A DNA stretch of 64,000 bases from Schistosoma mansoni. Taxonomy: Eukaryota > Platyhelminthes > Trematoda > Strigeidida > Schistosomatidae. Location of the stretch: positions 124,001 to 188,000 of the forward strand of contig NC_031497.1 of NCBI RefSeq assembly GCF_000237925.1. Reading direction: 5' to 3'. Under the pieces are notes generated by a model. The model saw only the letters and a list, made by a program, of their open reading frames with translations. It had not been told where the DNA came from and made no database searches. This document shows, piece after piece, positions 62,101 through 64,000 of this stretch (position 1 is the first letter of the stretch; the number at the start of each line of letters is the position of its first letter). A program made the translations under genes and the position numbers.

Positions 62101-62643
62101 CTTTTTAAAACTGTAATTTTGGGACAATTGAAAAGTTAAATGAAGTGAACAAAAGACAAGCAGACATTTGTATTGGTTTGTAAAATAATTGCTATGATTT
62201 ACCCGTGGTTGTCTTAAAGTGCTTTGTAAATTATTACAAAGTTTTGAATTAAATGAGCATAAGCGCCATGAAAACCAAGGGTAACTAGTAATAGTAACAC
62301 TAATCTGGAGTGTAGTGGGAATTCTGTCACTTCTTTGTGTACTCCTATAAACAAGTGTACTTGTTTAAATTTGGTTCTGAAAGCTCAACAGACGAGTGAA
62401 GTAAATGCCCCAGAAAATCCTTTGCCTTGGAAACGCAACTATTAGTGATGGTCTACGTAATAGTTTCGCCATAATCAACGGTCGATGATGGAACTATATC
62501 TAAAACGTTCGCTCACTATGGACTCGCATCCTGATCGTTTTTTCATTAAAAACAAGCTCAAAATCAATTATAAGAGCGACCCTATATACCTTGATAATTT
62601 TTTTTAATTGCTCGAAAATTCGAAGACTATCAGCACTATTCAT
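26322..62643 (-). CDS. NDRG: NDRG-family protein (alpha/beta-hydrolase fold)
   Basis: Thirteen exons in transcript order: 62643-62590, 62022-61966, 61925-61871, 61824-61707, 60867-60805, 60743-60683, 60570-60484, 56899-56822, 46501-46386, 36026-35991, 34006-33847, 28832-28781, 26521-26322. GT/AG junctions and phase are consistent throughout; the product is 378 residues (human NDRGs 352-394). Family signatures in order are VHDLGCNH (49-56), [11 protein letters not shown] (77-87), [13 protein letters not shown] (98-110), [14 protein letters not shown] (121-134), [28 protein letters not shown] (243-257) and FFIQGLGL. Gly126 sits where a hydrolase would have its Ser nucleophile, so it is non-catalytic, as in other NDRGs. 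Members act in differentiation, stress and trafficking; the molecular role is unsettled. The C-tail has an RxRxxS motif (329-334) like the kinase sites of human NDRG1. Exon 1 ([15 protein letters not shown]) is predicted from phase only and is the weakest part. Confidence 0.92.
26600..27115 (+). repeat. Family E interspersed repeat, copy 5
   Basis: Near full-length unit with the same landmarks as 17925-18450, ending ACCAATATTTATGTGTTTAA. It lies in NDRG intron 12, antisense to the gene, about 78 bp from the last exon's acceptor. Confidence 0.7.
27600..28140 (+). mobile_element. LINE 3' end: polymerase C-terminus plus 3' UTR
   Basis: About 27620-27720 reads [20 protein letters not shown], the typical C-terminal segment of non-LTR polymerases, then frameshifts into a GGQTKTW-like end. 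A 3' UTR follows, ending near TTACTGACTGACTC. It is 5'-truncated and degenerate. NDRG intron 12. Confidence 0.7.
28355..28420 (+). repeat. tRNA-like fragment
   Basis: GACTTAGTTGATAAAGCAAT followed by AGGTTTAACGC resembles decayed A and B boxes. There is no cloverleaf; probably SINE debris. Confidence 0.25.
29250..29860 (-). mobile_element. LINE 3'-end fragment
   Basis: Minus-strand copy of the 27600-28140 LINE 3' region, diverged, with a GGTCGGCACGATAATTTTGG-like stretch and a WLxH-type coding remnant near 29700-29740. NDRG intron 11. Confidence 0.5.
30287..30660 (-). mobile_element. Family A SINE, copy A3
   Basis: Antisense copy with a nearly complete 5' region (ends CACTAGTGAGCATATGATTA) but with the sequence between hammerhead and B box deleted. 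CGGCCGTTTCGTCCCACTA carries the GAAAC and stem II part of the hammerhead. NDRG intron 11. Confidence 0.75.
30666..30766. repeat. 36-nt inverted repeat built from two SINE tails
   Basis: Arms 30666-30701 and 30731-30766 are reverse complements with one mismatch, separated by 29 nt. Each arm is the family A tail (AAATCTCCACA...CTGATAATAAT). Next to A3 this makes a fold-back hairpin. Confidence 0.85.
31226..31505 (+). repeat. Family D interspersed repeat, copy 2
   Basis: About 280 bp. Shares GTGGGGACAAACGAATGTA, TTTGCAAACTGTCAATCAAT, CTCATCGATCTTCTGCTGAA and TATACTACTTGTGTGGAC with 43821-44105. No ORF or terminal structure recognised. NDRG intron 11. Confidence 0.65.
32253..32455 (+). mobile_element. 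Family A SINE, copy A4, with 11-bp target-site duplication
   Basis: The insertion is bounded by AATTTGTTCAT (32253-32263 and 32445-32455). It starts at GCTCTGGAGCGAGACTGG, so the A box is lost; the B box (GGGTTCGAATCTCGC) and a mutated hammerhead core (CTGAAGA, GTCC/GGAC, GAAA) remain. It ends at CAACTATGAA, before the usual tail. NDRG intron 11. Confidence 0.8.
33085..33420. repeat. Old family-A-like inverted pair
   Basis: A minus-oriented piece (33105-33165, GTGTTTTGTTCTAATACAGG, CATCCACGATTCCCC) is followed by a plus-oriented piece (33255-33420, GCTCTTGAAGCGAGAATCAG, GGTCCTGGGTTG, GGGACGGAACAG). It has the layout of 13385-13770. Confidence 0.45.
33525..33670 (-). repeat. Family F interspersed repeat, copy 2
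   Basis: The minus strand reads GTTGGAGGTAGTCGACAGG, CTACGTTTCGTGTTAGTTGG and ACTTGTCAGTAATAAATACT, parallel to 22850-23040 and 56370-56470. Confidence 0.4.
35020..35130 (-). repeat. Smalpha-like remnant (family B)
   Basis: Antisense piece with GAATCCAGGACGCACTTCTA and later GGATTCAAGTACTAGTGTTC, matching the hammerhead 3' flank and B-box area of Smalpha; much diverged. Confidence 0.4.
35412..35550 (-). repeat. Smalpha-type SINE with hammerhead segment (family B)
   Basis: Antisense copy: GCATTGTAAGCAAAGATGG, GCAGTGGAATCCAACACGCG, CGTTTCGTCCTA and TGCATCTCAGAGTTGATATT. The 3' end stops at the GCTTACAATGC position rather than at the long-form end. The hammerhead core has one change (CTTACGA). 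NDRG intron 10. Confidence 0.65.
35848..35952 (-). mobile_element. Family A SINE fragment, copy A5
   Basis: Contains tail (CATAGTTGAAATCATGAGTC) and hammerhead (ACGGCCGTTTCGTC) only. It ends 38 bp from the 3' edge of NDRG exon 10, antisense to A1 and in the same orientation as NDRG. Confidence 0.7.
36150..36356 (+). other. Short open stretch of unknown nature
   Basis: 68 codons inside NDRG intron 9 ending [15 protein letters not shown], with [19 protein letters not shown] in the middle. Base use looks more coding-like than its surroundings but I recognise no family and no flanking splice sites. It may be a fragment of a transposon ORF. Confidence 0.15.
37213..37684 (+). mobile_element. Family A SINE, copy A6: longest unit, with 13-bp target-site duplication and terminal direct repeats
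   Basis: Bounded by TAAATTAGATATG at 37213-37225 and 37672-37684. Inside, 37226-37269 repeats the 3' tail of the element (37635-37671, AAATCTCCACAAAA...TTCTGATAA) in the same orientation. A unique 5' region (37270-37440), A and B boxes (about 37448-37508) and a hammerhead segment (about 37529-37580) follow. The core here is CTGAGGTA, one base longer than consensus. NDRG intron 9. Confidence 0.85.
37690..39605. other. Intron DNA with no recognised feature
   Basis: Part of NDRG intron 9. AT-rich, no exon, RNA gene or family member identified by eye. Confidence 0.4.
39611..39752 (-). mobile_element. Family A SINE fragment, copy A7
   Basis: Antisense tail (GTAGTTGAAATCTTAAGTC) and hammerhead (ACAGCCGTTTCATCC) up to AGGATCTACCAG; the 5' half is missing. 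NDRG intron 9. Confidence 0.65.
40119..40398 (+). mobile_element. Family A SINE, copy A8
   Basis: 5'-truncated copy starting GTGAACGGTTG, with clean A box (GTGGTCTATCGGTTAAGTG) and B box (GGGTTCGAATCTC), hammerhead GTCC...GGACGAAACGGCC, and a tail ending CCACAAAACCCCTTCT. It abuts the LINE remnant that follows. NDRG intron 9. Confidence 0.75.
40399..40800 (+). mobile_element. LINE reverse-transcriptase C-terminal remnant
   Basis: Reads [27 protein letters not shown], then [14 protein letters not shown], interrupted by a stop, then [17 protein letters not shown]. This order (LGLxSLxxRR, YKIL, WNxLP) is the C-terminal end of CR1/Jockey-type polymerases. At least one stop breaks it; a 3' UTR probably follows to about 41300. 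Confidence 0.65.
41463..41845. mobile_element. Smalpha-type SINE insertion made of two inverted segments, with 13-bp target-site duplication
   Basis: Perfect ATTCAAGTATTAA at 41463-41475 and 41833-41845 bounds one insertion. 41476-41660 is the element's 3' part in antisense (from hammerhead stem II to the terminal ACTAAGTGAAT). 41661-41832 is in sense: A box (TAGCTGAGTGGATAACG), B box (GGGTTCAAGTCCC), hammerhead, then a stop at CATCTTCGCTTA. The two segments overlap by about 60 nt of element sequence. NDRG intron 9. Confidence 0.85.
41751..41805 (+). ncRNA. Hammerhead ribozyme motif (Smalpha type)
   Basis: CTGACGA at 41761-41767, stem II GTCC/GGAC around AAAT, GAAA at 41782-41785, a short self-complementary CGCGCG helix III and the cleavage triplet GTC (41791-41793). 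Stem I would pair ATTCAG with ATGGAT imperfectly, so this copy may be weak. Smalpha hammerheads are established as self-cleaving; activity of this copy is not. Confidence 0.7.
41850..43420. other. Intron DNA with no recognised feature
   Basis: Part of NDRG intron 9 with a (TA)n run at about 42250-42268. An open stretch at 42522-42764 has no recognisable domain. Confidence 0.4.
43425..43612 (+). repeat. Smalpha-type SINE, diverged (family B)
   Basis: A box (TAGCTCAGTGGATAACATG), a mutated B box, hammerhead remnant (CCAAATAAGATAAAACGGGC) and GTCCTGGATTCCACTGCTG. It ends near CCCATCTCTTA, at the same element position as the sense half of 41463-41845. NDRG intron 9. Confidence 0.65.
43821..44105 (+). 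repeat. Family D interspersed repeat, copy 3
   Basis: GTGGGGACAATCGAATGTAG to TATACTACTTATGTGGAT, collinear with 31226-31505 over its whole length. Class unknown. NDRG intron 9. Confidence 0.65.
45265..45715 (-). repeat. Two Smalpha-type copies in tandem (family B)
   Basis: Two antisense units, about 45265-45425 (TTTCGTCTTGTTTGGGAC, GATGTACCTTCAGCACAG) and about 45440-45715 (GACTGCAGTTAATCAGTC, AAAGCAAAGATGGATAGTGG, TATCCTATTTGGAACTCGTC). Both hammerhead cores are mutated. They are head to tail but too diverged from each other to be one recent event. Confidence 0.6.
46185..46275. repeat. Family-A-like remnant
   Basis: GTCGTCCTACTATAGGACTC followed by GAAAGTCCCACAGTGGGAC and CCCAATGGTTCCTAGTTTTT: two opposed hammerhead-like pieces of the A-type SINE. 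NDRG intron 9, close to exon 9. Confidence 0.4.
46795..46870 (-). repeat. Smalpha fragment (family B)
   Basis: Antisense piece ATTGCCTCGATATAGCC to GCATTGTAAGCAAAGATTG, from the long-form 3' half only. NDRG intron 8. Confidence 0.6.
47640..47885 (+). mobile_element. LINE polymerase C-terminus
   Basis: One frame reads [20 protein letters not shown], then [20 protein letters not shown], then [20 protein letters not shown] and ends CSIGSNRCK. This is the usual C-terminal end of many non-LTR polymerases (GHxLR...RQALxWNPxGxRxRGRP...AQxRxxWR). It is open for 74 codons and looks younger than the other LINE pieces. NDRG intron 8. Confidence 0.8.
48405..48545 (+). repeat. Old family-A-like SINE piece
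   Basis: B box GGTCCTGGGTTCGACTACC, decayed hammerhead (ACATACTGAAACGAAGTAGC) and CTTAGTTTCAAATC. NDRG intron 8. Confidence 0.45.
49016..49345 (-). mobile_element. Family A SINE, copy A9
   Basis: Antisense copy with a full 5' region (to GTCATTCACTAGCGATAA) but lacking the tail after CCATGGAAAACC. Boxes and hammerhead segment are present (GGCCATTTTGTCC, so GAAA is changed to AAAA). NDRG intron 8. Confidence 0.75.
49423..49456. repeat. (TA)n microsatellite
   Basis: Uninterrupted TA run of about 34 bp in NDRG intron 8. Confidence 0.9.
49460..51490. other. Intron DNA with no recognised feature
   Basis: Part of NDRG intron 8. Open stretches at 50297-50539 and 50637-50825 have no recognisable domain or splice context. 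Confidence 0.4.
51510..51765 (+). repeat. Smalpha-type SINE, long 3' form (family B)
   Basis: Starts at the B box (GGTTCGAGTCCCAGAGTG), continues through the hammerhead (CATCCAG, CTGACGA, GTCC stem) and the long 3' half (GATGCTTGTGAATTAAGGC, AGAGACTGACCAATTGCAG) to ACTAAGTGAAT. This copy gives the best view of the full 3' end. The strand II/III region is mutated (AAGACAAAAAC). NDRG intron 8. Confidence 0.75.
52793..52830. repeat. (TA)n microsatellite
   Basis: TA run of about 38 bp, directly upstream of SINE copy A10. Confidence 0.9.
52848..53056 (+). mobile_element. Family A SINE, copy A10
   Basis: 5'-truncated within the A box (ATCGGTTAAGTGCTCTGG). The hammerhead has core CTGAGGA, stem GTCC/GGAC, GAAACGGCCGTCCAGTGC, the most consensus-like 3' half in the window, but its stem I 5' strand is altered. 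The tail ends CCACAAAACCTCTTCTGAT. NDRG intron 8. Confidence 0.8.
54173..54319. mobile_element. Short Smalpha-type insertion with inverted end and 11-bp target-site duplication
   Basis: ATTGATTACAT at 54173-54183 and 54309-54319 bounds the insertion. 54184 to about 54288 is the long-form 3' end in antisense (CACTTAGTATTATTTGTTTG to CCATATAGCC). The last about 18 bp (TATCCATCTTTGCTTA) are in sense and stop at the same GCTTA position as the sense half of 41463-41845. NDRG intron 8. Confidence 0.75.
54688..54712. repeat. (ATT)n microsatellite
   Basis: Eight ATT units in NDRG intron 8. Confidence 0.85.
54964..55350 (+). mobile_element. LINE 5' end: 5' UTR and start of endonuclease ORF
   Basis: A GC-rich 5' UTR (CTCCGCCTGTAGCTCCTCC, GGGTTAGCGACCCCATTCC) is followed by an ORF start reading [19 protein letters not shown], then [17 protein letters not shown], the first motif of the APE-type endonuclease of RTE-like elements. 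The copy stops right after it. Similar to SR2-type elements of schistosomes, by general resemblance only. NDRG intron 8. Confidence 0.7.
56096..56131. repeat. (TA)n microsatellite
   Basis: TA run of about 36 bp in NDRG intron 8, 700 bp from exon 8. Confidence 0.9.
56370..56600 (+). repeat. Family F interspersed repeat, copy 3
   Basis: TTAGGTTCCGTGCTGTTTTA and ATCAACAAAGTA, then TTCAGTGATAACATCTCAG, collinear with 22850-23040 except that the last piece is inverted. A further partial match (CCAGGTTTCGTGCGATTCG) lies at 58100-58160. Confidence 0.35.
58288..58800 (+). repeat. Family E interspersed repeat, copy 6
   Basis: Near full length, with all landmarks of 17925-18450 and the same 3' end ACCAATATTTATTTGTTTAA. 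NDRG intron 7. Confidence 0.7.
59320..59482 (-). mobile_element. Family A SINE fragment, copy A11 (old)
   Basis: Antisense tail (TGTTTTGTAGAGATTATAG), hammerhead region (ACAACCATTTTGTCC, GACTCCTCAGC) and up to the B-box flank. Diverged. NDRG intron 7. Confidence 0.6.
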
Positions 62644-62671
62644 CTTGTGTTCTTGACTGAATAAATGACAT
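62636..62671 (-). promoter_or_regulatory. Upstream ORF overlapping the NDRG start codon
   Basis: An ATG 28 nt upstream of the predicted NDRG start opens a 12-codon frame that ends in TAG just inside NDRG exon 1, in a different frame. If the transcript starts upstream of it, it would be expected to lower initiation at the NDRG start. It depends on exon 1 being right. Confidence 0.3.
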
Positions 62672-62859
62672 TTTCCTACTTCGCTGAGGTTGACCAGTTA
62701 TTCATTTCCGATAGAGTTCCAATGCCTCTGCCAAGGCAACAGACTTTCAACATTAACTTTACAATCCCTTATGCTGAACGCTTTTTGAGGTATCCAGCTA
62801 GGGACAGACGAAATATCTTTGTGAAAGATACTTGCAATGTATATGATCAGGGTATTTAG
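62665..62859 (+). CDS. Candidate first exon of an unknown gene, divergent from NDRG
   Basis: A 64-codon open frame preceded directly by an in-frame TAA. It starts 22 bp from the NDRG start in the opposite direction. Composition is coding-like and the C-terminal part (RFLRYPARDRRNIFVKDTC) looks like folded or conserved protein, but I recognise no family. A possible donor (CAG then GGTATTT) lies at about 62850. No second exon could be assigned within the window. It could also be a transposon scrap or chance. Confidence 0.3.
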   Translation: MTFSYFAEVDQLFISDRVPMPLPRQQTFNINFTIPYAERFLRYPARDRRNIFVKDTCNVYDQGI

Positions 62860-62871
62860 ATACTTTTGGAG

Positions 62872-64000
62872 TGGTAGTTACGCTTAAAAGTGTAAACTGC
62901 TATTTGTTTGTAGTCTCAATCAGATGGAAAAGCTACATCTGTCCCTTTCGAAAATAGTTGAAATTAAGTAGATCTCTCTTTATAGGTAAAAGAAATGAAA
63001 ATAATAAATGTCAACGGAAAGTTGATAGTTAGAAGCCTTAAACCGCACAAAAAACATCGTCTTCACTTTGCAAGTGGATGTTGGATATTCGAACACGGTA
63101 TAAAGCGATGCGTTTTATAAATAACAATGTAATCTGTATAATATGTGATAATTCAATATCCTTTGAAATAGCGTTTGAACGAAATATTTCAAACAGCTAT
63201 TACAAAAAGACTTTGAACATCAATAAACTCCGTGATTCATCGCCCTCCTTAAGATGGTGAAACATTCCATCAAAAAGTGTGGAATTTTACAAAATTGCAG
63301 TCCACAGACAAAATTTTTATTTCAAAGACAATAATTTAGGTATTTCAATCTTTTCATGAGTTCACCAAAAAACAATGAAATTTCGCCATGATATGAGCTG
63401 AACTCAATGAATCGGTGCGTATTCTTTTATATTTAAAAAACTCACTCCTGACATTGTTAGCTGAAACTCAGAAGTTATTTGAAAAAGTGCACGAGCATAA
63501 TAGGAATACTGATACAAACAAACACGTTCAGTAAACAAATTGTTTTAAAGCGCATAGAGTGAGTCCAAATAAATATTTTTCGTTATATTCATCGATATTA
63601 ATTCTAGAGCTTAAGTCAGAATGCTGTTGTGAAACTGTTATCTACTTTAAAGACCAAATTATGCATCCCAATATCTGATAACTAATATATTTGCAACGAA
63701 CTAGTATGACTCGAATAATATTGTTTTGCACTGTTATACTACACTTTTCGAATTTTGACGCTTTTAGGTGTCGACAGTAAAATATACAAATAATGAAATG
63801 ACTATGATGTCTTTCAGCAACTATTTAACTTCAACTGAACGACGGTGGATGAACCGAGAAACATAATTTCTCTGTTTAATTGCGTATACCATACTAAGGC
63901 TCACTCCGCAGATAGAGGATAATGATGAAAGCTAAATAAGAGTTGAGTTAGGAGTGCGTAAGTACACATATATTAAGAGATGGAAGTTCAAGACGGAAAA
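62872..64000. other. Upstream of NDRG, no recognised gene
   Basis: AT-rich DNA without recognised exon, repeat family or RNA gene. An open stretch at 63078-63260 looks like chance. Confidence 0.4.

Overview
This window is AT-rich, intron-rich flatworm DNA, almost certainly from a schistosome (Schistosoma). The evidence is: (i) Smalpha-type short retroelements carrying a hammerhead ribozyme core (CTGANGA, a GTCC/GGAC stem, GAAA); (ii) host genes with very short 5' introns (37-46 nt) and multi-kilobase 3' introns full of LINE and SINE debris; (iii) decayed Gypsy-type fossils. The species cannot be fixed from sequence alone.

Three host genes are well supported. SENP8/DEN1, a NEDD8-specific cysteine protease, is an intact single exon on the + strand (6486-7136). 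An HACD3-type gene (p23/CS domain fused to a very-long-chain 3-hydroxyacyl-CoA dehydratase) lies on the + strand in nine exons (9321-21486); every exon boundary keeps phase, giving 432 residues with the catalytic Tyr/Glu pair. An NDRG-family alpha/beta-hydrolase-fold gene lies on the - strand in 13 exons (62643 down to 26322), giving 378 residues with no nucleophile, as is normal for NDRG. HACD3 and NDRG converge tail to tail at about 21.5-26.3 kb. A short coding-like stretch begins 22 bp from the NDRG start in the opposite direction.

Layout: 1-1760 Gypsy pol fossil; 2-4.5 kb little recognisable; 4.8-5.2 kb second Gypsy integrase fossil (-); 5.3-5.9 kb LINE reverse-transcriptase remnant; 6.5-7.1 kb SENP8; 9.3-21.5 kb HACD3 with its introns; 21.6-26.1 kb convergent intergenic DNA with SINEs and a GTA-rich minisatellite; 26.3-62.6 kb NDRG; 62.7-64 kb upstream of NDRG.

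The least routine content is the repeat load. Two SINE families (A: tRNA-like promoter boxes plus hammerhead; B: Smalpha) both carry hammerhead cores with a short self-complementary helix III. One family-A insertion (37213-37684) lies between 13-bp direct repeats and has its own 3' tail repeated at its 5' end, as expected if the template was circular or multimeric. Two family-B insertions, each between perfect direct repeats, contain an inverted segment that ends at the same internal position. Three further interspersed families (D, E, F) could not be classified by eye. The three host genes are functionally unrelated (neddylation, fatty-acid elongation, NDRG signalling) and nothing suggests co-regulation.
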